A stretch of 64,000 bases of DNA from Pseudomonas sp. LD120 (GCF_009861525.1 NZ_WVHL01000002.1:496001-560000), one strand, 5' to 3'; positions 1-11,449 are shown, numbered from the stretch's first letter. The notes: generated by a model from the sequence alone, not told the origin. Translations and numbers: made by a program.

Positions 1-11
1 GAAAACAGCTC

Positions 12-320
12 ATGAGCCCACAAGAGATAGACCGCATCACCCAGCACCCGGACTTCATCCAGTTGGTCCGGCGCAAGCAGCGCCTGTACTGGTCGCTGAC
101 CCTGATCATGCTCGCGGCCTACTACGGCTTCGTGTTGCTGGTGGCCTTTCACCCCGGACTGCTGGGGCAGTCGCTGTCTGGCGGTGCGACCACCCTCGGC
201 ATGCCGGTGGGCGTGGCGATGATTTTCCTGGCCTTCGCCCTGACCGGTTTCTACGTGCACCGCGCCAACCACCGGCTGGACCCGCTCAACGACAAACTCA
301 AGCGCGAGTACCGGTCATGA
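12..320 (+). CDS. DUF485 family inner-membrane protein (YjcH-like)
   Basis: This 102-aa protein has two hydrophobic segments, at about residues 26-47 and 63-85, and a charged C-terminal tail. That is the usual build of the DUF485/YjcH proteins encoded just before acetate-type sodium:solute symporters. Its stop overlaps the start of the downstream symporter (ATGA, 317-320), so the two are almost certainly co-translated. The exact role of DUF485 proteins is unknown; a small accessory subunit of the symporter is the common assumption. In many gammaproteobacteria an acetyl-CoA synthetase gene precedes this pair, but the window begins only 11 bases upstream, so that cannot be checked here. Confidence 0.88.
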   Translation: MSPQEIDRITQHPDFIQLVRRKQRLYWSLTLIMLAAYYGFVLLVAFHPGLLGQSLSGGATTLGMPVGVAMIFLAFALTGFYVHRANHRLDPLNDKLKREYRS

Positions 321-1963
321 AGCGCCTTAGTGGATGGTGCCTGCTGCCCTGCCTGCTGGCCACGGATCTGGCCCTGGCCGCCGAACACCCCCCCCGCCCG
401 CTGAACTGGAACGCCATCGGTATGTTCCTGGTGTTCGTCCTGATGACCCTGGCAATTACCCGCTGGGCCGCCCACCGCACCCGTTCGGCCAGTGACTTCT
501 ATACCGCCGGCGGCGGCATGAGCGGCCTACAGAACGGCCTGGCGATTGCCGGCGACATGATCTCCGCAGCGTCCTTCCTGGGCATCTCGGCGATGATGTT
601 CCTCAACGGTTACGACGGTCTGCTGTACGCCCTGGGAGTGCTGGCCGGCTGGCCGATCATCTTGTTCCTGATTGCCGAACGCCTGCGCAACCTGGGCAAA
701 TACACCTTCGCCGACGTGGTGTCCTACCGTCTGGCGCAGACCCCGGTGCGCCTGACTTCGGCCTTCGGCACCCTGACCGTGGCGCTGATGTACCTGGTGG
801 CGCAGATGGTCGGCGCCGGCAAGCTGATCGAATTACTGTTCGGCATCGACTACCTCTACGCGGTGATGCTGGTAGGCCTGCTGATGGTCTGCTACGTGAC
901 TTTTGGCGGCATGCTGGCCACCACCTGGGTGCAGATCATCAAGGCGGTGATGCTGCTCTCGGGTACCAGCTTCATGGCCTTCATGGTGCTCAAGCACTTT
1001 GGCTTCAGCACCGAGGCGCTGTTCGCCCAAGCCAGCGCGGTGCACGCCAAAGGCAGTGCGATCATGGCCCCGGGCGGGCTGCTGTCGAACCCCATCGACG
1101 CCATTTCCCTGGGGCTGGGCATGATGTTCGGCACCGCCGGGCTGCCGCATATCCTGATGCGCTTTTTCACCGTCAGCGATGCCCGGGAAGCGCGCAAGAG
1201 CGTGTTCTACGCCACCGGATTCATCGGCTACTTCTATCTGCTGCTGATCGTGGTCGGCTTCGGTGCGATTGTCATGGTCGGCGCCGAGCCTGAGTACCGC
1301 GACGCCGGCGGCGCGATCATCGGCGGCGCCAACATGATTGCCGTGCACCTGGCCCAGGCGGTGGGCGGCAACTTGTTCCTGGGCTTCATCTCGGCGGTGG
1401 CCTTCGCCACCATTCTCGCGGTGGTGGCCGGGCTGGCGCTGTCCGGGGCCTCGGCGGTGTCCCACGACCTGTATGCCTGTGTCATGCGCAAAGGCCAGGT
1501 CAGCACCCGGCAGGAAATGCACGTGTCACGGATCGCGACCTTGTGCATCGGCGTGATGGCAGTCCTGCTGGGCTTATTGTTCGAATCGCAGAACATCGCC
1601 TTTCTCTCAGGCCTGGTGCTGGCGATTGCTGCATCGGTGAATTTCCCCGTGCTGTTTCTTTCCATGTTCTGGAAAGGCCTGACCACCCGCGGCGCAGTGG
1701 GCGGTAGCCTGGCCGGGCTGGTGTCGGCGATTGTGCTGCTGATTCTCAGCCCGGCGGTGTGGGTCAACGTGCTGCACCACCCCCAGGCGTTGTTCCCCTA
1801 CACCAACCCGGCGCTGTTTTCCATGAGCCTGGCGTTCTTCTGCGCCTGGGCGCTTTCCGTCAGCGACCGCTCAGCCCGCGCCGACCTGGAGCGCGGCCGC
1901 TACCTGGCGCAGTTCATCCGCTCCATGACCGGAATCGGCGCCTGCGGCGCCAGCAATCATTGA
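317..1963 (+). CDS. actP: ActP-like cation/acetate symporter (SSS family)
   Basis: This 548-aa polytopic inner-membrane transporter belongs to the sodium:solute symporter family. A signal-like N-terminus (about residues 1-22) is followed by roughly 13 membrane segments. The first cytoplasmic region carries the [13 protein letters not shown] stretch and the following [14 protein letters not shown] stretch, both typical of ActP-type carriers. The length matches E. coli ActP. It is translationally coupled to the preceding DUF485 gene. Known members take up acetate and other short monocarboxylates such as glycolate or pyruvate, so the substrate cannot be fixed from sequence alone. The downstream phenylacetate gene paaZ suggests, but does not prove, a role within aromatic-acid catabolism. 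Confidence 0.85.
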   Translation: MKRLSGWCLLPCLLATDLALAAEHPPRPLNWNAIGMFLVFVLMTLAITRWAAHRTRSASDFYTAGGGMSGLQNGLAIAGDMISAASFLGISAMMFLNGYDGLLYALGVLAGWPIILFLIAERLRNLGKYTFADVVSYRLAQTPVRLTSAFGTLTVALMYLVAQMVGAGKLIELLFGIDYLYAVMLVGLLMVCYVTFGGMLATTWVQIIKAVMLLSGTSFMAFMVLKHFGFSTEALFAQASAVHAKGSAIMAPGGLLSNPIDAISLGLGMMFGTAGLPHILMRFFTVSDAREARKSVFYATGFIGYFYLLLIVVGFGAIVMVGAEPEYRDAGGAIIGGANMIAVHLAQAVGGNLFLGFISAVAFATILAVVAGLALSGASAVSHDLYACVMRKGQVSTRQEMHVSRIATLCIGVMAVLLGLLFESQNIAFLSGLVLAIAASVNFPVLFLSMFWKGLTTRGAVGGSLAGLVSAIVLLILSPAVWVNVLHHPQALFPYTNPALFSMSLAFFCAWALSVSDRSARADLERGRYLAQFIRSMTGIGACGASNH

Positions 1964-2020
1964 TGCCGTCACGCGGCCTCGTCCGCGCTCGGCCTGATCT
2001 CATTTTCAGGAGCCATCGCC

Positions 2021-4075
2021 ATGCCTCAGTCTTCTACCCTGCAAAGCTTCATCGCCGGCCGCTGGGTCGGCCAACACCCAGGTCAATCACTGCGCAGCGC
2101 CATTGACGGGCATAGCGTGGCGCACACCCATGAAGAGCCGCTGGACTTCGCCGAGGCCCTGCAACACGGACGGCAGCAAGGCGGCAAGGCCCTGCTGGCC
2201 CTGGATTTCCAGCAGCGGGCCCAGCGCCTCAAGGCCCTGGCGCTGTACCTTGGCGAGCGCAAGGAACAGCTGTACGCCCTGTCCCACCACAGTGGCGCGA
2301 CCCGGGCCGACAGCTGGATCGACATCGAAGGTGGCAACAGCACCCTGTTCAGCTACGCAGGCCTCGGCTCCCGTGAACTGCCGTCGGGCAACCTGTTGCA
2401 CGAAGGCCCGGCGCAATCTTTGAGCAAGCTCGGCAGTTTTGCCGGCACCCACATCCTGGTGCCTCGTGGCGGCGTGGCGGTGCACATCAACGCCTTCAAC
2501 TTTCCCATCTGGGGGATGCTGGAAAAGTTCGCCCCCTGCTTTCTCGCCGGCATGCCGTGCATCGTCAAGCCGGCCAGCGCCACCAGCTACCTGACCGAGG
2601 CCGTGGTGCGCCTGATGGCGGACTCCGGCCTGCTGCCCGAAGGCAGCCTGCAACTGGTGATCGGCAGCACCGGGGATCTGTTGGATCGCCTGCAAGGCCA
2701 GGACCTGGTGACCTTCACCGGATCCGCCAGCACCGCTGGCAAGCTGCGGGCCAACGCCAACCTGATTCGCCACTCGGTACCGTTCAACGCCGAAGCCGAC
2801 TCCCTGAACTGCGCCATCCTGGCCCCGGACGTCACCCCCGACGACCCGGAGTTCGAATTGTTCATCAAGGAAGTGGTGCGGGAAATGACGGTCAAGGCCG
2901 GGCAGAAATGCACCGCCATTCGTCGCGCCATCGTTCCGGCCAAACAGCTGGACGCCGTGGCCACGGGCTTGCGCGAGCGCCTGTCGAAGGTGGTGGTCGG
3001 CGATCCGTCGGTGGAAGGCGTACGCATGGGCGCCCTGGCCTCCCATGAGCAACAGCGGGACGTGGCCGAACGCCTGGAGAGCCTGCTGCACAGCAGCGAT
3101 CTGTTGTTCGGCGCCCGGGACGGCTTCGAGCCCCGGGGCGACAACGTTAGCCAGGGCGCGTTCTTTGCCCCGACCTTGCTGCTGTCCCGCGATCCGCTGG
3201 CGGACGGCGGCGCCCACGACATCGAGGCCTTTGGCCCGGTCAGCACCTTGATGGGCTACGACGACCTGGACCAGGCCCTGGACCTGGCCGCTCGCGGCAA
3301 GGGCAGCCTGGTGGCCAGCCTGGTGACCAAGGACCCGGGCATCGCCGCCCGGGTCATTCCCCGGGCCGCCAGCTGGCACGGCCGGCTGCTGGTGCTGGAC
3401 CGCGAGTGCGCCGGCGAATCCACTGGCCACGGCTCGCCGCTGCCGCAACTCAAGCACGGTGGCCCCGGTCGCGCCGGTGGCGGAGAAGAGCTGGGCGGCC
3501 TGCGGGCGGTCAAGCACTACCTGCAGCGAGCCGCAGTGCAGGGCTCGCCGAGCATGCTGGCGGCAGTGACCGGTGAATACGTGCGCGGCGCCAAGGTCAT
3601 CGAAACCGAGGTCCACCCGTTCCGCCGGCACTTCCAGGACCTGCGGATCGGCGAGTCCCTGCTGACCCACCGGCGCACCGTGACCGAAGCCGATCTGGTG
3701 AACTTCGGCTGCCTGTCCGGGGACCACTTCTATATGCACTTCGACGAGATCGCTGCCAAGGACTCCCAATTCGGCAAACGTATTGCCCACGGCTACTTCG
3801 TGCTCTCGGCGGCGGCCGGGCTGTTCGTGTCTCCGGCACCGGGGCCGGTGCTGGCCAACTACGGCCTCGACACCTTGCGCTTTATCAGCCCGGTGGGCAT
3901 TGGCGACACCCTGCAAGCGCGCCTGACCTGCAAGCGCAAGATCGACCAGGGCAAGCAAAGCCCTCAGGGCATTGCGCAGGGCGTCGTGGCCTGGGACGTG
4001 GAAGTGACCAACCAGTTGGGTGAGCTGGTGGCCAGCTACGACATCCTGACCCTGGTGGCCAAACGCTTGGAGTGA
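2021..4075 (+). CDS. paaZ: PaaZ bifunctional oxepin-CoA hydrolase / semialdehyde dehydrogenase
   Basis: This 684-aa two-domain enzyme acts in aerobic phenylacetyl-CoA degradation: it opens the oxepin-CoA ring and oxidises the resulting semialdehyde. Residues 1 to about 520 form an aldehyde dehydrogenase domain, with the nucleophile at Cys297 in GQKCTAIRR. The C-terminal 150 residues form a MaoC-like (R)-hydratase domain with the D-x4-H catalytic pair at Asp568 and His573 (GDHFYMHF). The domain order and length match the family, and both active sites look intact. A ribosome-binding site (CAGGAG) lies ahead of the ATG at 2021. No other paa gene is nearby, so it is either the tail of an operon lying upstream or an isolated copy; the 57-bp gap to actP is compatible with read-through. 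Confidence 0.93.
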   Translation: MPQSSTLQSFIAGRWVGQHPGQSLRSAIDGHSVAHTHEEPLDFAEALQHGRQQGGKALLALDFQQRAQRLKALALYLGERKEQLYALSHHSGATRADSWIDIEGGNSTLFSYAGLGSRELPSGNLLHEGPAQSLSKLGSFAGTHILVPRGGVAVHINAFNFPIWGMLEKFAPCFLAGMPCIVKPASATSYLTEAVVRLMADSGLLPEGSLQLVIGSTGDLLDRLQGQDLVTFTGSASTAGKLRANANLIRHSVPFNAEADSLNCAILAPDVTPDDPEFELFIKEVVREMTVKAGQKCTAIRRAIVPAKQLDAVATGLRERLSKVVVGDPSVEGVRMGALASHEQQRDVAERLESLLHSSDLLFGARDGFEPRGDNVSQGAFFAPTLLLSRDPLADGGAHDIEAFGPVSTLMGYDDLDQALDLAARGKGSLVASLVTKDPGIAARVIPRAASWHGRLLVLDRECAGESTGHGSPLPQLKHGGPGRAGGGEELGGLRAVKHYLQRAAVQGSPSMLAAVTGEYVRGAKVIETEVHPFRRHFQDLRIGESLLTHRRTVTEADLVNFGCLSGDHFYMHFDEIAAKDSQFGKRIAHGYFVLSAAAGLFVSPAPGPVLANYGLDTLRFISPVGIGDTLQARLTCKRKIDQGKQSPQGIAQGVVAWDVEVTNQLGELVASYDILTLVAKRLE

Positions 4076-4228
4076 ACCCGGCGTGACCCGCGTGGGCCGG
4101 CCATCGAACAGGCCCGCGCGCCCCTCCTCCCCCTTTTTGGTGAAAATTGTGGCAAAAGGTTTCATCGTTTCTTGATTCTCAACCCCGCTTGCGGCAAGTT
4201 GCGCGCTTCTCACTACTAGGAGCAGTCA

Positions 4229-5731
4229 ATGTCCGGCTCAATGGCCCAGGCGTTTGCCCATAATTTTCTCGGCCACTCACCCCGTTGGTACAAGACAAGC
4301 ATTGTCGCGTTCCTGCTGCTCAACCCCTTGCTGTTCTTCTACGTCAGCCCAGTGGTGGCCGGCTGGTGCCTGGTGATCGAGTTCATCTTCACCCTGGCCA
4401 TGGCCCTCAAGTGTTACCCCTTGATGCCCGGCGGCCTGTTACTGGTCGAGGCGCTGTTGCTGGGCATGACCACGCCGCAAGCGCTGTACGACGAATTGGT
4501 GCACAACTTTCCGGTGATCCTGCTGCTGATGTTCATGGTAGCCGGCATCTATTTCATGAAGGAGTTGCTGCTGTTCCTGTTCTCCCGGCTGCTGCTGGGC
4601 GTGCGTTCCAAGGTCCTGCTGGGCCTGCTGTTCTGCTTTTTGTCGGCCTTTTTGTCGGCGTTCCTCGATGCACTGACGGTGACTGCGGTGATCATCAGCG
4701 CCGCGGTGGGCTTCTATTCGGTGTATCACCGGGTGGCCTCCGGCAACGACCCACGCCAAGACAGTGGTTATAGCGATGACGAGCAACTGCAGCCGCTGCA
4801 TCGCGACGACCTGGAGCAATTCCGGGCCTTCCTGCGCAGCCTGCTGATGCACGGCGCGGTCGGTACCGCGCTGGGCGGTGTGTGCACCCTGGTGGGCGAA
4901 CCGCAGAACCTATTGATCGGCCATGAAATGGGCTGGCACTTCGTCGAGTTCTTCAGTCAGGTCGCACCGGTCTCGCTGCCGGTATTGGGCGCCGGCCTGG
5001 TGACCTGCGTTCTCCTGGAGAAGCTGCGCTGGTTCGGCTACGGCACCCTGTTGCCGAAGAACGTACGCCAAGTACTGGCCAACTACGCCGCCGAAGACAA
5101 CGCCAAGCGCACCGCCAGCCAACGTGCTGCGCTGCTGGTACAGGGCCTGGCCGCGCTGGTGCTGATTGTCGGCCTGGCGCTGCACGTGGCCGAAGTCGGG
5201 CTGATTGGCCTGTTGGTGATCGTGCTGATCACCGCCTTCACCGGGATCACGGATGAGCATCGGGTGGGCAATGCGTTCAAGGACGCCATGCCCTTCACCG
5301 CCTTGCTGGTGGTGTTCTTTGCGGTGGTGGCGGTGATTCACCAGCAGCAGTTGTTCACGCCGTTGATCCAATGGGTGCTGGCCCTGCCCGCCGATCAGCA
5401 ACCAGGCATGTTGTTCATTGCCAATGGCGTGCTGTCGGCCATCAGCGACAACGTGTTCGTCGCCACCATCTATATCACCGAGGTGAAACAGGCGTTCATC
5501 TCCGGACAGATGAGCCGTGAACACTTCGAGGCCCTGGCGATTGCCATCAACACCGGCACCAACCTGCCCAGCGTGGCCACGCCCAACGGGCAAGCGGCGT
5601 TCCTGTTCCTGCTGACCTCGGCGATTGCGCCACTGGTGCGGCTGTCTTATGGACGGATGGTGTGGATGGCCCTGCCTTACACCGTGGTGATGGGCACGCT
5701 GGGCTGGTATGGCGTGACTTACTGGCTGTAG
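4229..5731 (+). CDS. nhaB: NhaB Na+/H+ antiporter
   Basis: This 500-aa inner-membrane protein has about 12 hydrophobic segments and matches the NhaB family in length and order. It includes the conserved [15 protein letters not shown] stretch and the [17 protein letters not shown] stretch that carries charged residues inside the membrane. NhaB exchanges cytoplasmic sodium for protons and supports pH and sodium homeostasis. An AGGAG site stands 8 bases before the ATG. The gene sits alone between paaZ and the oppositely oriented zwf, with a hairpin after its stop that could serve both genes. Confidence 0.95.
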   Translation: MSGSMAQAFAHNFLGHSPRWYKTSIVAFLLLNPLLFFYVSPVVAGWCLVIEFIFTLAMALKCYPLMPGGLLLVEALLLGMTTPQALYDELVHNFPVILLLMFMVAGIYFMKELLLFLFSRLLLGVRSKVLLGLLFCFLSAFLSAFLDALTVTAVIISAAVGFYSVYHRVASGNDPRQDSGYSDDEQLQPLHRDDLEQFRAFLRSLLMHGAVGTALGGVCTLVGEPQNLLIGHEMGWHFVEFFSQVAPVSLPVLGAGLVTCVLLEKLRWFGYGTLLPKNVRQVLANYAAEDNAKRTASQRAALLVQGLAALVLIVGLALHVAEVGLIGLLVIVLITAFTGITDEHRVGNAFKDAMPFTALLVVFFAVVAVIHQQQLFTPLIQWVLALPADQQPGMLFIANGVLSAISDNVFVATIYITEVKQAFISGQMSREHFEALAIAINTGTNLPSVATPNGQAAFLFLLTSAIAPLVRLSYGRMVWMALPYTVVMGTLGWYGVTYWL

Positions 5732-5746
5732 GCACCTCGCCTGCCG

Positions 5747-5784
5747 AAGGCCGCGCCTGGGTTCGCCAGGCCGGGCGCGGTCTT
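5747..5784. terminator. Hairpin between convergent nhaB and zwf
   Basis: AAGGCCGCGCCTGG (5747-5760) pairs with the arm ending GCGCGGTCTT (5775-5784) around a GTTCG loop, with a four-base bulge (5771-5774). It lies in the 138-bp gap between two converging genes, as expected of a shared terminator. There is no long T tract, so termination strength is uncertain. Confidence 0.5.
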
Positions 5785-5869
5785 CATCGCCGCTACGCGG
5801 TTGCCGACAGCAGGCCAACCACCTCGGCGGCGCCTTCAAGGGCACCGCTGCCCGGCTCTTTTCCTGCCC

Positions 5870-7383
5870 TTATCCGAGGGCGTGCCAGACCCGACCGTCA
5901 CGGGCCAGCAACTCGTCAGCGGCCGTCGGACCGTCCTCGCCCGCCGGGTAGCGCTGTAGCGCCCCATCCTGCTGCCAGGCATCGATGAAAGGCTGCACGG
6001 CGCGCCAACCGTTCTCAATGTTGTCGGCCCGCTGAAACAGCGTCTGATCGCCAACCAGGCAGTCATAGATCAGGGTTTCGTAACCGGTGGAAGGCTGCAT
6101 TTCAAAAAAGTCGCGATAGGCAAAACCCAGCTCGATATTGGCCATGTCCAGGCTCGGCCCGGGCTTTTTCGCCAACAGGTCGAACCACATGCCTTCGTTG
6201 GGCTGGATCTGGATACGCAGGTAAGTCGGCGACAGGCGCTCGACCTCGGTATCGCGAAACTGCGCGTAAGGTGCCGGCTTGAAGCAGATGACGATTTCGG
6301 TGTCGCGCACACTCATGCGCTTGCCGGTACGCAGATAGAACGGCACCCCGACCCAGCGCCAGTTATCGATCATCACCTTCAAGGCGACGTAGGTTTCGGT
6401 GTTGCTGTCTGGCGCGACATTGGCTTCCTCGCGGTAGCCCGCCACGGGCTTGCCGGCCGACTCGCCGGCGCCGTACTGGCCGCGCACCGAGTTGGCGCGC
6501 GCCTCTTCCAGGGACCAGGGACGAATCGCCCCCACCACTTTGGCCTTTTCGCCGCGCACCGCATCGGCGCCAAACGCCGCGGGGGGCTCCATGGCCACCA
6601 TCGCCAGCAGCTGGAACAGGTGGTTGGGCACCATGTCTCGCAGGGCACCGGTGTGTTCATAAAAGCTGCCACGGGTTTGCACCCCTACGGTTTCCGCCGC
6701 GGTGATCTGTACGTGGTCGATGTAATGATTGTTCCAGAACGCCTCGAACAGGCTGTTGGAAAAACGGCTGACCAGGATGTTCTGCACGGTTTCCTTGCCC
6801 AGATAATGGTCGATGCGATAGATCTGCTTCTCGCTCATGACCTTGAGCAGGCAAGCGTTGAGCGCCTCGGCGGTCTGCAGGTCGGAGCCGAAGGGCTTCT
6901 CGATGACGACCCGGCGAAACGCCTCCTCGCCCTCTTCCAACAGCCCCGCCGCCCCCAGCCGCTGCACCACTTCGCTGAAAAAGCGCGGGGCGGTGGCCAG
7001 GTAGAACACCGCATTACCCGTACCGCTGGCGGCAATCCGCGCCGCCAGTTCGGCATAGGTGGAATCTTCAAGGAAATCGCCCTGGACGTAGCTGATACCA
7101 CGGGTCAGGCGGGCCCAGACGGCAGCGTCCACCGCTGCCCCCGAACCTTGTTTGTTGAGCACTTCATCGCGAAGGAAGTCTTCCAGCAAGGTGGCGAATT
7201 CAGCGTCGCTCACAGCATTGTGGTCAACGCCGACTATCCGCAGCCCCTGGTCCAGCAAGCCGTCGCGGCTCAGGTTGTACAACGCCGGCATCAACAGGCG
7301 CTTGACCAGATCACCGCGGGCGCCGAACAGGAACAGCGTGGTCGGCGGTGCCGGCAACGCCTTGGACTTCTTTCGCGTGGCGG

Positions 7384-7387
<4 letters not shown>
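5870..7387 (-). CDS. zwf: Glucose-6-phosphate 1-dehydrogenase
   Basis: This 505-aa enzyme oxidises glucose-6-phosphate to 6-phosphogluconolactone, feeding the Entner-Doudoroff and pentose phosphate routes and supplying NADPH. The dinucleotide-binding loop is [11 protein letters not shown] (residues 22-32). The substrate-binding/catalytic signature RIDHYLGKE is at residues 191-199, with His194. The length is normal. It is the second gene of an operon with gnd: the gnd stop and zwf start overlap as ATGA (7384-7387). Pseudomonads often carry several zwf paralogues; this one is not in the usual zwf-pgl-eda arrangement and pairs with gnd instead. Confidence 0.96.
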
Positions 7388-8364
<977 letters not shown>

Positions 8365-8775
8365 GTGCTGATGCTCCTACTGCAAAAAAATCAGATCAAA
8401 AAATGTATAGCCCAACGGGCCAGGTACCCACTTCAAGGGGCGCAACTATACAAGGCGAGAAGCACCAAGACAGCGCAATCTTCAGACATAAAGCGAGTTT
8501 TTGCCGGCAGCTGCGCTTAACGCGAGGTCAACCGGCCTGCCCGTCGGTGCCCGGCCGATATGGCCTGATTGAGAATTAGTCCCACCACGTGGGGCGAAGT
8601 TTCACAATCTTTGAGTGGATAACGACACAAAAGCCGACGAAGACACAGCGACCACACAAAATAAAAAAGTTCCCATCGCAAAAAAAAGAAATCAGAATTG
8701 GCGCCGCATAGTGCTTTGCGCAAGGACCGCGACCACCGAAGCATAGTTGAGACACACCATTGGCGAGGTGAAGCA
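8365..8775. other. Gene-free region between gnd and the 60-aa gene
   Basis: This 411-bp stretch separates two divergent genes. The end near gnd holds its likely promoter (-10-like TATACA on the - strand, complement of 8404-8409). The middle (about 8570-8700) is markedly AT-richer than the surroundings, with A runs such as 8682-8689, and contains a small CCCAC-cac-GTGGG hairpin at about 8580. The only open frames crossing it have no coding character. A small RNA or a nucleoid-protein binding site is possible, but nothing here proves either. Confidence 0.4.
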
Positions 8776-8958
8776 ATGGGCACACCACTACCGGCACGAC
8801 CTGCACAAACCCTGTACGTCACCCTTCGTCGCGACGAACTGCGTCAGCTCAAAGAAGAACGCGATCGCTTGCAACAGGAGCTCGCGCAATTGCGTCTGCA
8901 ACTGCAGAACCAGGAGCAGCCCCAGGCAGTGGTGCCGCACCTTCCCCGCGGCCACTGA
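8776..8958 (+). CDS. 60-aa predicted coiled-coil protein
   Basis: The ATG at 8776 follows GAGG at a 7-base spacing. The product has a disordered start and a heptad-like charged helix (residues about 19-45, RDELRQLKEERDRLQQELAQ and onward) rich in Leu, Glu, Arg and Gln. That fits a short coiled coil that could dimerise or bind another protein. No enzymatic motif is visible and I do not recognise the family. It lies 228 bp ahead of the phosphoethanolamine transferase gene in the same direction, but co-transcription is not evident. A longer frame reaching upstream of 8776 exists but lacks a ribosome-binding site. Confidence 0.6.
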   Translation: MGTPLPARPAQTLYVTLRRDELRQLKEERDRLQQELAQLRLQLQNQEQPQAVVPHLPRGH

Positions 8959-9186
8959 AACTCGCCCGGCCCACAGGCATCGCCGCTGATTGGCCACGCT
9001 TGTCAGTGGCGCCTCACTCCACCTCGATAAGCCGACACGGCGCACCATACCCAACGCTCAGCTAACGAACTTTTCACACGCTCCGGCCGATACTGGCGGC
9101 CATTGTGGCCGTCTTGTTACAGGACGCTGCCGGCATCGCGACGCTGAACCGGCGCGCAGTGATCATGGATTTGTGGAGAGCGCTGA

Positions 9187-10929
9187 ATGGCATTGTTCAA
9201 ACGCAGCAACACGTCTGCGAAAGGTTTTGACTGGATGGGCCTGCTCTGGCTGTTCCTGTTCTTCTGGTACTTCTCCGGCATCACCCAACTGCTGATACAA
9301 CTGACCGACACCTCCGGTTTCGCCGGTTTCCGTCAAGCCTTCTTCATGAGCGCCATCTGGCTAGCGCCGATGCTGCTGTTCCCGGCGCGCACCAAAGTCA
9401 TGGCGGCGGTGATTGGCGTGGTGCTCTGGGCCTGCTCCATGGCCAGCCTTGGCTACTTCTTCATCTACCAGCAGGAGTTCTCGCAAAGCGTCATTTTCAT
9501 CATGTTCGAGTCCAACCCCTCGGAAGCCGGTGAATACCTGACTCAATACTTTGCCTGGTGGATGCTCCTGGCGTTCCTTGCGCACACCGCCTTGGCGATT
9601 TTCCTCTGGACCCGCCTGCGTCCGGTCTACTTGCCCAAAACCCAGGCTTATGTGGCGGCGCTGGCAATCCTCCTGGCCATCGTCGGCTACCCGCTGCTCA
9701 AGCAGATCTCCCGGGCCGACACCCTGGCCGCGGGCCTGGAAAAGTTCGAAACCCGCGTCGAGCCGGCGGTACCATGGCAAATGCTGATCGCCTATCGCCG
9801 CTATCGTGAACAACTGGCGGGCATGCAAGGCATGCTCGACAGCGTCAGCAAGATTGCCCCTCTGACCAACCTCAAGGACAGCGCAGCCAATCAGCCCGCG
9901 ACCCTGGTGCTGGTGATCGGTGAGTCGACCAACCGCCAGCGCATGAGCCTCTATGGCTACCCGCGCCAGACCACGCCGGAGCTGGACAAGCTCAAGGACC
10001 AGTTGGCGGTGTTCAATAACGTCATTACCCCGCGCCCCTACACCATCGAGGCGCTGCAGCAGGTACTGACCTTCGCCGACGAAGAAAACCCCGACCTGTA
10101 CCTCAAGACACCCTCGCTGGTCAGTGTGATGAAGCAGGCCGGCTACAAGACCTACTGGATCACCAACCAGCAGACCATGACCAAGCGCAACACCATGCTC
10201 ACCACCTTTTCTGAACAGGCGGACGAGAAGGTGTACCTGAACAACAACCGCAACCAGAACGCCCGGCAGTACGACGGTGATGTCCTTGAGCCCTTCAGCA
10301 AGGCCTTGGCCGACAGCGCGCCACGCAAATTCATTGTGGTGCACCTGCTGGGCACGCACATGAGCTACCAGTACCGCTATCCGCCGAGCTTCGACAAATT
10401 CACCGACCGCCAAGGCGTACCGGCTGGCGTGCACGACGACCAGGTGCCGACCTACAACAGCTACGACAATGCCGTGCTGTACAACGACTTCGTGGTGTCC
10501 AGCCTGATCAAAGACTATGCCAAGACCGATCCCAACGGTTTCCTGCTGTACCTGTCGGACCACGGTGAAGACGTCTTCGACTCGGCCGGGCATAACACCC
10601 TGGGCCGCAACGAAGGCAAGCCGACCGCGCCGATGTACACCATCCCGTTCATCGCCTGGGCCTCGCCGAAATGGCGCGAAACCCATGACTGGAGCCTAGC
10701 ATCCGACCTCAATCGCCCCTACAGCAGCTCCCAGCTGATTCACACCTGGGCTGATCTGGCCGGCCTGAGCTTTGACGAAATGGACACCAGCCGCAGCCTG
10801 GTCAGCGCCGACTTCAAACCGCGGCCCTTGCTGATCGGCAATCCCTATGCACGCCAAAGCAAGTCGCTGATTGACTTCAGCCTGATGAAGCCCAAGGCAC
10901 CCGCCGGGCCGGCCGTGGTGCAGCAGTAA
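9187..10929 (+). CDS. cptA: Phosphoethanolamine transferase (EptA/CptA type)
   Basis: This 580-aa inner-membrane enzyme transfers phosphoethanolamine from phosphatidylethanolamine to a lipopolysaccharide acceptor on the periplasmic side. About five N-terminal membrane segments (residues 18-170) precede a sulfatase-like catalytic domain. The nucleophile is Thr248 in VIGESTNRQRMSLYGY. The metal-binding SDHGEDVFDS stretch lies near residue 457. All expected zinc-site motifs seem present. Whether it modifies lipid A (EptA) or core (CptA) cannot be told from sequence; the overall look is closer to CptA. Such enzymes change surface charge and cationic-peptide or polymyxin tolerance. A paired hairpin terminator follows the stop. 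Confidence 0.85.
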   Translation: MALFKRSNTSAKGFDWMGLLWLFLFFWYFSGITQLLIQLTDTSGFAGFRQAFFMSAIWLAPMLLFPARTKVMAAVIGVVLWACSMASLGYFFIYQQEFSQSVIFIMFESNPSEAGEYLTQYFAWWMLLAFLAHTALAIFLWTRLRPVYLPKTQAYVAALAILLAIVGYPLLKQISRADTLAAGLEKFETRVEPAVPWQMLIAYRRYREQLAGMQGMLDSVSKIAPLTNLKDSAANQPATLVLVIGESTNRQRMSLYGYPRQTTPELDKLKDQLAVFNNVITPRPYTIEALQQVLTFADEENPDLYLKTPSLVSVMKQAGYKTYWITNQQTMTKRNTMLTTFSEQADEKVYLNNNRNQNARQYDGDVLEPFSKALADSAPRKFIVVHLLGTHMSYQYRYPPSFDKFTDRQGVPAGVHDDQVPTYNSYDNAVLYNDFVVSSLIKDYAKTDPNGFLLYLSDHGEDVFDSAGHNTLGRNEGKPTAPMYTIPFIAWASPKWRETHDWSLASDLNRPYSSSQLIHTWADLAGLSFDEMDTSRSLVSADFKPRPLLIGNPYARQSKSLIDFSLMKPKAPAGPAVVQQ

Positions 10930-10941
10930 GCGCCCCTCCCT

Positions 10942-10964
10942 GCGGGGGCTGCAATGGCCCCCGC
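10942..10964 (+). terminator. Hairpin after the phosphoethanolamine transferase
   Basis: GCGGGGGC (10942-10949) and GCCCCCGC (10957-10964) form a perfect 8-bp stem with a 7-base loop, 12 bases after the stop. A second imperfect stem (GGCGAACG...CGTTCTTCGC) follows directly. There is no T tract. Confidence 0.55.
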
Positions 10965-11140
10965 GGCGAACGAAGCGTTCTTCGCGCCAAACACCCGCGC
11001 GGACACATCATGTCAAAAATGTAGTCTTTTACTCAGACTGCCGTTAACCCTTACTTAATAGACTTCGATGAAACTTCTCCCATCGCTTGTTGCCCAGGGA
11101 TGAAACAAGTATCGAACATTCTTAAAGTAGGTAGCGCAGT

Positions 11141-11365
11141 ATGAAACTTGCAACTCTCGCACTCGGAAGTTTAATCATGATCGGCTCCAGCACTGCTTTT
11201 GCCGAAGGTGGTTCCGAGCGCGCACAACAGTTCTACGAGAACTTCCGCGTCAACCAGCAGCAAATTCACGGCAATAAAACTGAGAACATCGCCAACATCG
11301 AAAAGCCTGACAACAACAATTCCAGTCATTCTGTTGCGGACACTCGGAAACAGCCCAAGAGCTGA
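11141..11365 (+). CDS. Small secreted PtrA-like protein
   Basis: This 74-aa product has a clean signal peptide (residues about 1-21, ending AFA) and a mature part starting EGGSERAQQFYENF. It continues as a polar, Asn/Gln/Lys-rich tail without cysteines. The EGGSER start resembles PtrA-type proteins of Pseudomonas. In P. aeruginosa, ptrA is copper-induced and lies next to copR-copS. Here too a heavy-metal type two-component system follows on the same strand, 320 bp downstream. I infer a periplasmic, metal-responsive protein. The relation is by recognition of a short motif and by context, so a DUF2790-like relative is an alternative. A strong terminator follows, so it is probably monocistronic. 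Confidence 0.65.
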   Translation: MKLATLALGSLIMIGSSTAFAEGGSERAQQFYENFRVNQQQIHGNKTENIANIEKPDNNNSSHSVADTRKQPKS

Positions 11366-11425
11366 TGAAGCTTTAGTGCAATACCCACTCTGGACAAACT
11401 GCTCCGTTGCTAGAGATGGATGTTT

Positions 11426-11449
11426 GGCGCCCTACTGGGCGCCTTTTTT
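11426..11449 (+). terminator. Rho-independent terminator after the PtrA-like gene
   Basis: GGCGCCC (11426-11432), a TACT loop, GGGCGCC (11437-11443) and six T residues (11444-11449) make a textbook intrinsic terminator 60 bp past the stop. The gap up to the response-regulator gene (320 bp in all) contains no convincing gene. Confidence 0.85.

Noticed and set aside
2087..4213. A 708-codon open frame on the strand opposite paaZ
   Set aside because: It mirrors paaZ in a GC-rich genome, has His/Gln/Gly-rich nonsense composition, and no family match; paaZ has both active sites intact.
8561..8580. Possible Fur box (TGAGAATTAG core)
   Set aside because: Only about 11 of 19 positions match the consensus and no iron gene adjoins it.
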